From: Planctomycetota bacterium
GTDB taxonomy: Bacteria > Planctomycetota > Planctomycetia > Pirellulales > UBA7805
NCBI GenBank assembly: GCA_030605285.1
Contig: JAUWIQ010000029.1
Location: forward strand, 1 to 10,377
Length of the DNA: 10,377 bases
Direction of reading: 5' to 3'
Shown here: positions 1-6,921 of the stretch, in pieces
How positions within the stretch are numbered: position 1 is the stretch's first letter
Layout: every line of letters begins with the position of its first letter
Position numbers and translations under genes: made by a program
Notes under the pieces: generated by a model
The model's input: the letters and a program-made list of their open reading frames with translations, nothing else
The model's database searches: none
Told to the model about the DNA's origin: nothing

Positions 1-324
1 ATGGCTTCTTTGCAAAAGGGAGATTGTGCAGAGGCGATTCGTGACCTGAAAGAAGCCACACTTTTTCATCCAGACTCCGGTCGCCTGACGAACTTCTGGA
101 GGACCGGGACACATGTTGCCTGGGACATTACGAAGGGGGCCCTGGTGGTGCGGGGGGTCTATCAGTTTCATCTGGCTCTGGCCTACCAGTGCCAGGACGA
201 TAAACCTGCTGCCCGTGCTGCTTTGGAGACTGCCGAAGCACTGGGCTTTGAAGAGAGCGATGTCAACGGCTCGGAGCTGACAAAGTATCACGAGTTGCGA
301 CGTTGGTTAGGTTACACTGAGTAA
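1..324 (+). CDS. 3' end of a large TPR-repeat protein (5' end outside the window)
   Basis: These are the last 107 codons of a gene that begins upstream of the window; the stop is the TAA at 322-324. The ATG at position 1 is probably an internal Met, because it aligns exactly with Met1366 of the following 1445-residue TPR protein and the homology starts at the window edge. Aligned by eye over 78 positions, the two tails share about 41 identities, including the segment FHLALAYQ and the ending KYxxLRRWL. The segment reads as a TPR-type helix pair (AEAIRDLKEATLFHPDSG, then FHLALAYQCQDDKPAARAALE). TPRs normally act as protein-binding scaffolds; the partner is unknown. Residues 28-52 are an extra stretch with no counterpart in the paralogue. 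The complete protein is likely large and membrane-anchored like its neighbour, but that is inference. Confidence is high for coding and paralogy, low for function. Confidence 0.88.
   Translation: MASLQKGDCAEAIRDLKEATLFHPDSGRLTNFWRTGTHVAWDITKGALVVRGVYQFHLALAYQCQDDKPAARAALETAEALGFEESDVNGSELTKYHELRRWLGYTE
82..156 (+). other. 75-nt in-frame insertion relative to the downstream paralogue
   Basis: Between the conserved residues DSG and YxFHLALAYQ, this gene has 25 residues that the paralogue at 392-4729 lacks, where NSG runs straight into IYYFHLALAYQ. The extra DNA is a multiple of three, has no stop in frame, and by hand count is about 65% G+C. It falls at the turn between the two helices of the last TPR. 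The residues include two Trp and a glycine-rich end. A GGT lies at each edge (79-81 and 155-157), but I found no inverted terminal repeats, so a mobile origin is not supported. The exact edge is ambiguous by one codon because a glycine flanks both sides. Confidence 0.6.
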
Positions 325-377
325 TTCATACATAACATCTCTTATTCTGTCTAACGAAATAGCCGAAAGTTTTGTGT

Positions 378-384
378 AGGGGAC
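378..384 (+). promoter_or_regulatory. Ribosome binding site of the long TPR gene
   Basis: AGGGGAC ends 7 nt before the ATG at 392. It is a fair Shine-Dalgarno match at the right distance and supports that start. The 67-nt gap after the upstream paralogue (325-391) shows no terminator-like hairpin, which fits co-transcription of the two TPR genes. Confidence 0.6.
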
Positions 385-391
385 GATTGTT

Positions 392-3300
392 ATGCGGCGG
401 CTTAATATCAAATTTATCGTCGGCCTCATTATTCTCGTAGCGTTGCTTGTTACGGGGTCTTACCTGCTGTGGACATATAATGTCAGCCACCGTTCGTACC
501 GTTTGCTGGAAAAGGCCAGGACCGCAGAGAAGGCCGGCGACTTCGATAAGGCCATCCGGTTTTATGCGCAATATTTGAATCGAAAACCTGACGATGTGGA
601 GAGTCTCTGTGAGGCAGCGTTGGTGGCATCCCAATTTCTCCAGACCGATATGGGCGAATCCAGGCAGGCAGTGAATGCGGTCCGCTTAATGAGTCGCGCG
701 CTGCGGAGTATGCCGGAACGAAATGATATTCGTCGCCAGTTGATCGATGGATTTATCGAACTCGGCAGTCTTTCTCAGGGGACCGATAGCGAGCGAGATT
801 TTTATGCGGAAGCACGAAAAGAGGTCGTCAAACTCAAGTCGCGGGGTGTGGAAGATCCAAGTTTGGATTACATCCATGCGCTTTGCATGGACAAGTTGGG
901 TGAGATACAGAAATCGCTCGCTCAGGTGGCCACCGTGGTCGGTTACGATGTTCAGAGTGGCAGCTTCAATAGCGCATCTGCCAGCAATCCCCAAATGCTT
1001 GATGCTTATGTGCTGCTGGCGAATCTTCTCAGGAAACGTGAAACGGGTGGGCGCGAGGACGAAATCTTGGCGGATGCGGTGATCGATCAAATGATTCTGG
1101 TAAACCCTGAGTCGTCCGATGCCTTCGTCAAACGCGGAATCTATTTAAGGGACAACAATAATCTTGGTGGTGTGGCAGATCGCCAACGAAGACTTGACGA
1201 AGCGAAGGATAATTTACAGAAGGGACTCCAGTTGGATGAAGGGAGTATCGACGCCCTGATTGAAAATGCAAACGTATCTATTCTGGAAAAAGATTATGAG
1301 TCAGCGAAAAGTTATCTTTCTAAGGCCCAGGAAGTTGCCCCCAAGGACATTCGTGTTTACCTCCAACTAGCGATCCTTAGTCGCTTTGAAAAAGATCCTG
1401 AAGGCGAAATTGAATCGCTGCAATCCGGGCTTGAATTACTTCCGGACAATCATCAGCTGATTGGCGTCTTGTTGACGGCTCAAGTCCTTGCAAAGCAAAC
1501 TGAGGAAGCTGGTGCGACCATTGAGCGGATGCGGGAACTTAAGTTCAGGCCGGAACTGATTGAATTGTCGGAGGCCAAACTGCTGTGTGTTGAGGAAAAT
1601 TGGAAAATGGCGAGCAATAAGCTGGAAGCATTACGGCCTCAGATGTCGTCGGTGTTTCCAGCCAGCATCGTCGCGACAGTGGATCATTTGTTGGGTAGAT
1701 GCTACCAGCGCCTGGGCCAGCCAGATCGACAACTTGCGGCATATGCTCGATCTCTGGCCGCAAATCCCCGCTCCCATATAGCGTTGGCAGGACAGGCAGA
1801 GGCCCTGATTGCCCTGGAGCGGATGGCCGGAGCCGTCGAGATGCTTGATCGACTGCGGAGTCAAATGGGGGTCGAAGCATTTGAAAGCGATGAAGGGCTA
1901 CGCGCATTGTATCTCATCGCACTGACGTCACTGGATGAGAAATCTCCTAAATACCAGAAGAAGCTTGAAAATTATAAAAAGCAGTTCGTTTCCCGGGATG
2001 ACATTTCCGAAACAGACAGGGTGATTGTAACCGTCCAAGAAATTTTGAAAAGTAAAAAAATTGAGGAGGCTCTGGACAATTTATCAGCGGCGATTATTGA
2101 ACAGCCCGATGCGATTCGGCTTCAGAATACCTATCTGGCCATCTTGGTCGGCGAGGAAGGTTCTGCGGCCGCCCTGGAGTACCTGATAAACGCTACCACG
2201 CGAGATGAAAATCCCTGGAGCGATTCTCCGGAGTTGTTTTTGCGCCGGGCAGAACTCATTGGCCTAGTCGGCGGTCTCCATCAGGCCGAGCGGGTGAAAG
2301 AGTTGGAAGCAGAAATTCCGAAATATGCGGATTCCGTAAAGCCCAAGCTCTGGAAAAAACTGGCAAAGATGTACTACCATCTGACCCCTCGTCAACGGGA
2401 GGATGCCAAACGCTGCCTGCAACTAGCCGCCAAAAGCGACCAGGATGAACTCTATTCACTGGGATTGTTCGAATTAGCGTTCGAGACTGAAAATGACCTG
2501 GAGATGCAGGCTCAGATTGATGACGCGGCAGAACGTTATGGGAAGGACAACGAGGTCCCGAAATACCTTGAGGCACGGTATCTGCTTTGGCAATATGACC
2601 AGAATTCAGAGGATGCTTCGGTCCTCGAAAAAATAAATCAGTTAGCTGATCAGATTGCGGTGAACCGACCACGATGGCGAAGTTTTTTGAGTTTGAAGGG
2701 CCTGATCAACGAGCGTCAGGGAAATATCAACGGAGCAATCGACTTTTATACGGCGTGCCTTGATGCGGGTGGAACGGATATCGCCATTGTCCGGCATCTG
2801 GTCGAACTACTGGCGCTGCAGGGTCGCTTCGATGAAGCGAGGAAAATCCTCATGCGGCTAAGTAATATTCCCCAGTCGCTGAAAAAGGAACAGGTCACTT
2901 TGGATTTGTTGACAGGCAACAGGGAGGCGGCACTCAAGTCGCTCAATCAAGCGGCTCCGATCGATTCCAGTAATTCGGAGGACTGGATTCGAAGGGGAAG
3001 AGTCCTCCTGCGGCTCAAGAAATTAACCGCTGCGGAAAAGGCTTTCCGACGTGCTGTGAACTTGGCTCCGGACGCCCCACAACCTTCCCTCGCGTTGGTA
3101 GAGTATTTACTCCAAATGCGACGTGAAGCAGAGGCGGAGCGGGAAATTCGCAGTATTGAGAATCGATTTTCCGAAAATATGGCCACGCGCGCGATGGGAC
3201 AATCCTATGCTTGGCTAGGAAATCGGTTGATGGCAGAACATTATCTGACAGCGGCGGTGGCGGAAAAACCACAGGACATGTCACGCGAACAGGCACTTGC

Positions 3301-4729
3301 CAGATACCATATTCTCAACAGTCGCCCTTTGCTCGCGATTCCCCACCTGAATTCAATTCTTGAAAACAAGCTCTCAGCAGACATTCCGATGGATGCTCTG
3401 GCTGTCTGGGCCCGCCGCGCATTGGCCCGAGTGCTTGCTTCGATACCGAATCATCGATCTTTCCGTCAGGCCTTGGCACTGGTGGAGGCCAATCGCATGA
3501 ACAAGGAATTGGAAGCGGCTGATGCAAGCCTCAAAGGGCTCATTCTGGCGACACGGTCGGAGCCAATCTATCGTAAACACGGCCTTTCTATTCTTGAAAA
3601 TGTAGCCCGCGAAAATCTTGAGCCGGAATCACGACTTGCGTTGGCTCAACTCTATTTTTCCAGCAATCGTTGGAGTGATTGTCGCGAAATCATGCAGTCG
3701 CTCCTTGTCGATAATCCAACCGATGTGAGATTGCTTACCCAGTATGTGGGAATGCTCATCAAGCATGAAGAGTGGCAGCAAGCGGCGCCTTGGTTGCGGC
3801 AGCTTCAGGATAAGGCACCCACAGCCACAGAGACAATCCGTCTATCCGCTCTGGCTGCCAAGGGCAGGCGTCAGCAGCAGCAAGCCATTGAAATCACAGA
3901 GAGCCTCATTCCAGAGGGGATCCAGGCCGCAGAACCTGATAGAGTTTTTTCTGCCGCCAAAATATATGAACAACTAAAGTTATATACCGCAGCAGAAAAA
4001 GCCTATCGAGCGCTGGCCAATCGAGAACTCAGATATCGTCTGGAATTGGCAGCCTATTTAATACGTCGCGGACAACTCAACGAGTCTTTTAGGATCTGCA
4101 ATGCACTCTTCTCGAAAGAGACCGCATTACAGATCAGTGCAATGGGGTTGGCAGCTGCGGTGCAGAATCTTCACAAGCTTACCCTCGAACAGAAACGCCA
4201 GCTTGACCAGTGGCTCAAACTGACCAAGCAAGAATTTCCCAGTTCGGTTAACTTGGTGACTCAAGAGGCGGCTTTGCGCTCAGCTGAAGGGAAATTTGAA
4301 GAAGCACTCAAGCTGCTCAATAGTATTCCCAAGAAGAATCTAGATGATAACCAACGGGGCCTGATTGCAAATAACCGGGCCTATATGAATGTGAAACTGG
4401 GAGGCAATACCGAACAATCGCTCAAGGATATTAATACTGCAGTAGAGCTTCTCGGTCCCCGAATCGAGTTGCTCGATACGCGGGCGATGATTTATCTCAG
4501 CCTTGGTGAGTATGAGAAGGCGATTGTGGACCTGGAAGAAGCAACAATTTTTGAAGTCAATTCGGGTATCTATTATTTTCATCTTGCGCTCGCCTATCAG
4601 GCGGCGGATAACCGGCCTGCGGCACAAAACGCGTTGGAAATTGCCAAGGAGATGAAATTTCTTGGAGATGATGTTGCGGCCACGGAGCGGGGAAAATACG
4701 ATAAGCTCCGACGGTGGCTTCGCCATTGA
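392..4729 (+). CDS. Membrane-anchored tetratricopeptide-repeat protein, 1445 aa
   Basis: The product has a short basic N-terminus (MRRLNIK), one hydrophobic segment at about residues 8-29, and no lipobox. This predicts an uncleaved anchor with the remaining ~1410 residues outside the cytoplasmic membrane. The rest is almost entirely helical and rich in TPR-like pairs. Clear examples lie near residues 36-68 (AEKAGDFDKAIRFYAQYLNR), 285-319, 321-353, about 760-795, 863-897 and 1366-1410; many others are degenerate. TPR arrays serve as docking surfaces; no catalytic motif is visible. The C-terminus ends KYDKLRRWLRH, as in the upstream tandem paralogue. The phosphatase gene follows after 48 nt on the same strand and may be co-transcribed. 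TPR proteins of this size and layout are common in planctomycetes, usually annotated without a function. A role in envelope assembly or export is possible but nothing here proves it. Confidence 0.93.
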   Translation: MRRLNIKFIVGLIILVALLVTGSYLLWTYNVSHRSYRLLEKARTAEKAGDFDKAIRFYAQYLNRKPDDVESLCEAALVASQFLQTDMGESRQAVNAVRLMSRALRSMPERNDIRRQLIDGFIELGSLSQGTDSERDFYAEARKEVVKLKSRGVEDPSLDYIHALCMDKLGEIQKSLAQVATVVGYDVQSGSFNSASASNPQMLDAYVLLANLLRKRETGGREDEILADAVIDQMILVNPESSDAFVKRGIYLRDNNNLGGVADRQRRLDEAKDNLQKGLQLDEGSIDALIENANVSILEKDYESAKSYLSKAQEVAPKDIRVYLQLAILSRFEKDPEGEIESLQSGLELLPDNHQLIGVLLTAQVLAKQTEEAGATIERMRELKFRPELIELSEAKLLCVEENWKMASNKLEALRPQMSSVFPASIVATVDHLLGRCYQRLGQPDRQLAAYARSLAANPRSHIALAGQAEALIALERMAGAVEMLDRLRSQMGVEAFESDEGLRALYLIALTSLDEKSPKYQKKLENYKKQFVSRDDISETDRVIVTVQEILKSKKIEEALDNLSAAIIEQPDAIRLQNTYLAILVGEEGSAAALEYLINATTRDENPWSDSPELFLRRAELIGLVGGLHQAERVKELEAEIPKYADSVKPKLWKKLAKMYYHLTPRQREDAKRCLQLAAKSDQDELYSLGLFELAFETENDLEMQAQIDDAAERYGKDNEVPKYLEARYLLWQYDQNSEDASVLEKINQLADQIAVNRPRWRSFLSLKGLINERQGNINGAIDFYTACLDAGGTDIAIVRHLVELLALQGRFDEARKILMRLSNIPQSLKKEQVTLDLLTGNREAALKSLNQAAPIDSSNSEDWIRRGRVLLRLKKLTAAEKAFRRAVNLAPDAPQPSLALVEYLLQMRREAEAEREIRSIENRFSENMATRAMGQSYAWLGNRLMAEHYLTAAVAEKPQDMSREQALARYHILNSRPLLAIPHLNSILENKLSADIPMDALAVWARRALARVLASIPNHRSFRQALALVEANRMNKELEAADASLKGLILATRSEPIYRKHGLSILENVARENLEPESRLALAQLYFSSNRWSDCREIMQSLLVDNPTDVRLLTQYVGMLIKHEEWQQAAPWLRQLQDKAPTATETIRLSALAAKGRRQQQQAIEITESLIPEGIQAAEPDRVFSAAKIYEQLKLYTAAEKAYRALANRELRYRLELAAYLIRRGQLNESFRICNALFSKETALQISAMGLAAAVQNLHKLTLEQKRQLDQWLKLTKQEFPSSVNLVTQEAALRSAEGKFEEALKLLNSIPKKNLDDNQRGLIANNRAYMNVKLGGNTEQSLKDINTAVELLGPRIELLDTRAMIYLSLGEYEKAIVDLEEATIFEVNSGIYYFHLALAYQAADNRPAAQNALEIAKEMKFLGDDVAATERGKYDKLRRWLRH

Positions 4730-4777
4730 GCGGGATCTTCCGGGTCGGATAGCTTTTACCGTACTTGAGAATCGTCG

Positions 4778-5467
4778 ATGAGAACGTTTGTAATCGGCGA
4801 CATCCATGGATGCTATGCCGCGCTGCTGGCTGTGGTCGATGCTGCGGGAATCATGCCCGATGATTCTGTGATTACCTTGGGCGACTATGTCGATCGAGGG
4901 AGCGAGGTAAGGCAGGTCTTGGATTGGCTGCGAACACGGCAGCAAGCAGGCCAGCTTATTCCGCTGCTCGGCAATCATGAATTGATGATGCGGGAAGGTC
5001 GTACCGATGCCAAAGCCTATCAGTTCTGGATTGCCTGCGGTGGCCAAGACACCCTGCGTGCCTATGCGCCTCCCGGTGAGCAACCCAGCCTGGAGCATTT
5101 TCCCGAGGAACACTGGCAATTTATCGAAAACGATTGCCTACGTTGGTATGAAACGGAAACCCATATTTTTGTGCACGCAAGCCTGCATCCGGGGCTGCCA
5201 CTGGAGCGGCAGTACGAACAGGTTTTGTTCTGGGATCGTTGCCTCAGGCATCCTCCCCACAATTCAGGCAAGATTATGGTCTGCGGCCATACCCCACAGT
5301 TGGACGGGTTTCCGGCTAATTATGGCCACGCGATCTGTCTCGATACCGGTGCTTATCTCGAGGGCGGTTGGCTGACCTGCCTGGATGTTGTCAGTGGCGA
5401 GTACTGGCAAGCGAATCAATCCGGCGAAACCCGCCATTGCCAACTCGGCGAACCGCGTTCGTCATAA
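4778..5467 (+). CDS. PPP-family metallophosphatase (serine/threonine protein phosphatase-like)
   Basis: The 229-residue product has the full set of bacterial PPP metallophosphatase motifs: GDIHG (7-11), GDYVDRG (35-41), GNHE (65-68), a histidine in FVHAS (His133), and GHTP (170-173, His171). D8, H10, D36, N66, H67, H133 and H171 would hold the two-metal centre, and R40 would bind phosphate. Length and motif spacing resemble lambda phosphatase and the PphA/PrpA group, which remove phosphate from Ser/Thr (sometimes His or Tyr) and from small esters. There is no signal peptide, so it should be cytoplasmic. The ATG at 4778 puts the GDIHG motif close to the N-terminus, as usual; its Shine-Dalgarno is weak. 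It sits 48 nt after the TPR gene and converges on a minus-strand lipoprotein gene. The diadenosine tetraphosphatase ApaH is less likely, being longer in known examples. The substrate is unknown. Confidence 0.9.
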   Translation: MRTFVIGDIHGCYAALLAVVDAAGIMPDDSVITLGDYVDRGSEVRQVLDWLRTRQQAGQLIPLLGNHELMMREGRTDAKAYQFWIACGGQDTLRAYAPPGEQPSLEHFPEEHWQFIENDCLRWYETETHIFVHASLHPGLPLERQYEQVLFWDRCLRHPPHNSGKIMVCGHTPQLDGFPANYGHAICLDTGAYLEGGWLTCLDVVSGEYWQANQSGETRHCQLGEPRSS

Positions 5468-5484
5468 ACCGGACGGCTACCCTG

Positions 5485-5514
5485 GCAATCGCCATCCCAC
5501 CGGATGGCGATCGC
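5485..5514. terminator. Hairpin between convergent genes, possible bidirectional terminator
   Basis: ATCGCCATCC (5488-5497) and GGATGGCGAT (5502-5511) form a perfect 10-bp stem around a 4-nt loop. After one mismatch (5487/5512) two more G-C pairs extend it to 5485-5514. It starts 18 nt after the phosphatase stop, and the convergent lipoprotein gene ends about 76 nt beyond it. No clear T-run follows on either strand, so it is not a textbook intrinsic terminator. Position and stability still suggest an end-of-transcript function. Confidence 0.55.
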
Positions 5515-5590
5515 TTAGGCCGGTATGAAAAAGTCACAACGTTGCCTGTCACGGGAGTGGTTTATCCCATGCGATTGCTGGGATGAATGG

Positions 5591-6073
5591 CTATTTTGGA
5601 CAATCGCACACAAGGGATGTTGCACAGTTGCACGCGACCGGTGAGGGATTGTGTTCTACGCGATAGCTTGTTTGCTGGATCGTTTTCCCGGCACTATTGC
5701 CTTTGGGTTCCGGTTTCAAATTGTCTGAGGGTGTGGGAATGGGTTCCAGGTTCCCTTCGTACACAGGTGAGTTCGAAATCGGTGACCAGGAACTGCTGGC
5801 GTCGCCATTACCCCAGTAATTGCCACCACATCCATAGCAAGTGAACAGACCCCCAAGATGATGTAGGCCACGAAACAGGTGCTTGCAGGGGTACCAACTG
5901 CAGAAACCGGGGTCCCCGGCGCAGGACTGGCAGGGTGTCGCTGCATTACAGCACGCGTTATTACAGCACGAGTTGTCTCTATAAATGCCAATCCGCCAGT
6001 CGTGCCCGCAGCAACCAGTACTCAGAGACACTGCCAGCACGGTGAGCAGAGAAAAAATCATTCGCTTGGACAT
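5591..6073 (-). CDS. Cysteine-rich lipoprotein, 160 aa
   Basis: The product starts MSKRMIFSLLTVLAVSLSTGC: a basic N-terminus, a hydrophobic core, and the lipobox LSTGC at 17-21 with Cys21 as the lipidation site. The mature part is unusual, with 16 cysteines in 140 residues, in pairs and short motifs: CC at 21-22, 36-37 and 41-42, CxxC at 48-51 and 79-82, and CxC at 148-150 and 156-158. A glycine/aromatic stretch (GCGGNYWGN, 81-89) is followed by a Pro/Ser/Asn-rich linker (about 93-135). I chose the start at 6073 because it gives the signal peptide and has a purine-rich GGGGGAAAGG shortly upstream; the frame is open back to 6208, but that adds 45 residues that would bury the signal. The motif resembles short secreted cysteine-rich proteins I recall from planctomycetes (from memory, not checked). 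Function unknown; a disulfide-stabilised envelope protein or metal binder would fit. Confidence 0.78.
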   Translation of the reverse strand: MSKRMIFSLLTVLAVSLSTGCCGHDWRIGIYRDNSCCNNACCNAATPCQSCAGDPGFCSWYPCKHLFRGLHHLGGLFTCYGCGGNYWGNGDASSSWSPISNSPVYEGNLEPIPTPSDNLKPEPKGNSAGKTIQQTSYRVEHNPSPVACNCATSLVCDCPK

Positions 6074-6081
6074 TGGTAAAA

Positions 6082-6091
6082 CCTTTCCCCC
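6082..6091 (-). promoter_or_regulatory. Ribosome binding site of the lipoprotein gene
   Basis: Read on the minus strand, GGGGGAAAGG lies about 8 nt before the ATG at 6073. It is the main reason, with the signal peptide, for choosing that start over the longer frame. Confidence 0.55.
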
Positions 6092-6232
6092 AAAATCTGG
6101 GTGCTTGCAAACGGGGCAATCACATATGCTTAGTTTTTTGCTATCTGGGGTGATGCTGCAGACGTGCAGCGCAGAGTCTGAGTCCTGTTTAGCCCACCCT
6201 GCTTTCAAATATCGGCCTTAAAATCATAAAAA

Positions 6233-6297
6233 TCGAGAAAATCCGCATAATACGTAAAAACTGCCCAGCCGGTACGGTTTTAAACGGACTTTCTCGA
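6233..6297. repeat. Imperfect 13-bp inverted repeat, terminator-like on the minus strand
   Basis: TCGAGAAAATCCG (6233-6245) and CGGACTTTCTCGA (6285-6297) are inverted copies with one mismatch (6241/6289), which becomes a G-U pair in minus-strand RNA. A nested TAAAA/TTTTA pair (6255-6259 with 6278-6282) lies inside the 39-nt loop. Reading the minus strand, the stem is followed directly by TTTTTATGATTTT, so it looks like an intrinsic terminator or attenuator upstream of the lipoprotein gene. No minus-strand gene ends just before it. An operator-like palindrome is an alternative. Confidence 0.55.
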
Positions 6298-6342
6298 GCC
6301 CTGCGGCAAAATAATAGCTACGGTACTTGGGGTACTAGTAGA

Positions 6343-6351
6343 TGCTATAGT
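6343..6351 (+). promoter_or_regulatory. Extended -10 promoter candidate for the VOC gene
   Basis: TGCTATAGT matches the extended -10 form (TG, one base, then a TATAAT-like hexamer at 6346-6351). No good -35 is present at the usual distance, which extended -10 promoters tolerate. Transcription would start near 6358, leaving a leader of about 50 nt before the ATG at 6410. Confidence 0.45.
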
Positions 6352-6409
6352 GCCGCAATGTCGGCAACAGGTGTCCAGGTGCTAAGGGTTTGATGATCCA
6401 AAGGCGATC

Positions 6410-6820
6410 ATGGTTGAGCCAATATCTCCACTGAGCCTCCATCACATTGCCTTGGCGACGAGTGATCCAGAGGCGGGTATCCAATTTTACGAAACGGTTG
6501 TGGGCTTGAAGCGTATTTCGCGACCCGAGTTTTCCTTCGGGGGAGCTTGGCTCTATTACTCGCAGGGAAATTTACAGATTCATTTGATTGAACATGCGTC
6601 CGCTCGTGGTCAGCGGGGGGCCATTGATACCTTGGCACCCCATATTGCCATGGAAGTCGACGATCTGGACGTGGTCGAGTTGCGGCTGAAGGAACACGCA
6701 ATTTCCTACAAACGCCAAATCAATGCCGCGGGTTTCCAGCAGATATTTTTCCAGGATCCCGATGGAAATACAATTGAAATTGGGGTCTATCTGCCACAGC
6801 GAGACGGTATGGACGACTGA
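6410..6820 (+). CDS. VOC (glyoxalase/bleomycin-resistance fold) family protein
   Basis: The 136-residue product is a single vicinal-oxygen-chelate unit built of two beta-alpha-beta-beta-beta modules. The first opens with LHHIALATSDPEAGIQFYETVVGL (10-33) and continues through GNLQIHLIE (53-61). The second opens with PHIAMEVDDLD (77-87) and closes with FFQDPDGNTIEIG (113-125). Likely metal ligands are His12, His58, His78 and Glu123, all at expected places, so it should be an active metalloenzyme rather than a degenerate one. The family includes glyoxalase I, FosA-type thiol transferases and ring-cleaving dioxygenases; the exact substrate cannot be read from sequence. The size is normal for a one-domain member and there is no signal peptide. 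AAGG at 6401-6404 provides the Shine-Dalgarno. It has its own candidate promoter and ends within an inverted repeat, so it is probably monocistronic. Confidence 0.88.
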   Translation: MVEPISPLSLHHIALATSDPEAGIQFYETVVGLKRISRPEFSFGGAWLYYSQGNLQIHLIEHASARGQRGAIDTLAPHIAMEVDDLDVVELRLKEHAISYKRQINAAGFQQIFFQDPDGNTIEIGVYLPQRDGMDD

Positions 6821-6873
6821 TTGAGATTCATTCCAGGTCAGGCCACCTCGTCAGATTATGAACAGTCGTCCAT
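6809..6873 (+). repeat. Perfect 11-bp inverted repeat overlapping the VOC stop codon
   Basis: ATGGACGACTG (6809-6819) is matched exactly by its reverse complement CAGTCGTCCAT (6863-6873), with a 43-nt loop. The left arm includes the first two bases of the TGA stop. The loop contains a small AGGT/ACCT pair (6836-6849). No T-run follows, so it is not a classic intrinsic terminator. It could be a 3' mRNA-stability hairpin or a protein site. Confidence 0.5.
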
Positions 6874-6909
6874 GAGCGTGCGTTTACGAACTGGAGAGCC
6901 CACTTGTGC

Positions 6910-6915
6910 GAGAGG
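6910..6915 (+). promoter_or_regulatory. Ribosome binding site deciding the rsmG start
   Basis: GAGAGG with a 6-nt spacer points to the ATG at 6922. The frame is open to a TTG at 6904, but that codon lies upstream of this Shine-Dalgarno, so the ATG is preferred. Confidence 0.65.
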
Positions 6916-6921
6916 ACTCCG

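Larger units (their letters stand above)
6074..6409. other. Divergent intergenic region (336 nt) with inverted repeats
   Basis: This gap separates the minus-strand lipoprotein from the plus-strand VOC gene and must carry both promoters. It holds a 13-bp imperfect inverted repeat (6233-6297), a 6-bp stem GCTGCA/TGCAGC around a 4-nt loop (6155-6170) in the presumed lipoprotein leader, an extended -10 candidate facing the VOC gene, and a 7-bp inverted pair TGCGGCA/TGCCGCA (6302-6308 and 6351-6357) flanking that candidate. No convincing small gene was seen. The part near 6211-6260 is notably A+T-rich. Confidence 0.6.

Noticed and set aside
1..3. ATG at position 1 as a true start codon
   Set aside because: It aligns with an internal Met of the paralogue and homology starts at the first residue, so the gene most likely continues upstream of the window.
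4340..5119. A 259-codon open frame on the minus strand
   Set aside because: It lies antisense across the end of the TPR gene and the first half of the phosphatase gene, both well supported by motifs. Its translation shows no recognisable domain or signal.
5564..5584. ATCCCA/TGGGAT inverted repeat as a terminator of the lipoprotein gene
   Set aside because: The stem is only 6 bp with a 9-nt loop and no real T-run; the hairpin at 5485-5514 is a better candidate.
5587..5844. Plus-strand 85-codon frame antisense to the lipoprotein
   Set aside because: It has no ribosome binding site or recognisable domain, and the opposite strand encodes a signal peptide, lipobox and patterned cysteines.
6074..6208. 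Longer N-terminus for the cysteine-rich lipoprotein
   Set aside because: The additional 45 residues precede a perfect lipoprotein signal peptide and would make it internal; they also include the leader with its own ribosome binding site.
6247..6252. TATTAT (minus strand) as the -10 of the lipoprotein promoter
   Set aside because: No acceptable -35 lies 16-18 bp upstream, and the sequence sits inside the A+T-rich loop of an inverted repeat where such hexamers occur by chance.
6318..6341. CTAC-GTAC/GTAC-GTAG palindrome as an operator
   Set aside because: The arms are interrupted unequally and very short; no known regulator site is matched.
6904..6921. TTG start for rsmG, six codons upstream
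   Set aside because: The GAGAGG Shine-Dalgarno lies after this TTG and is well placed for the ATG at 6922.
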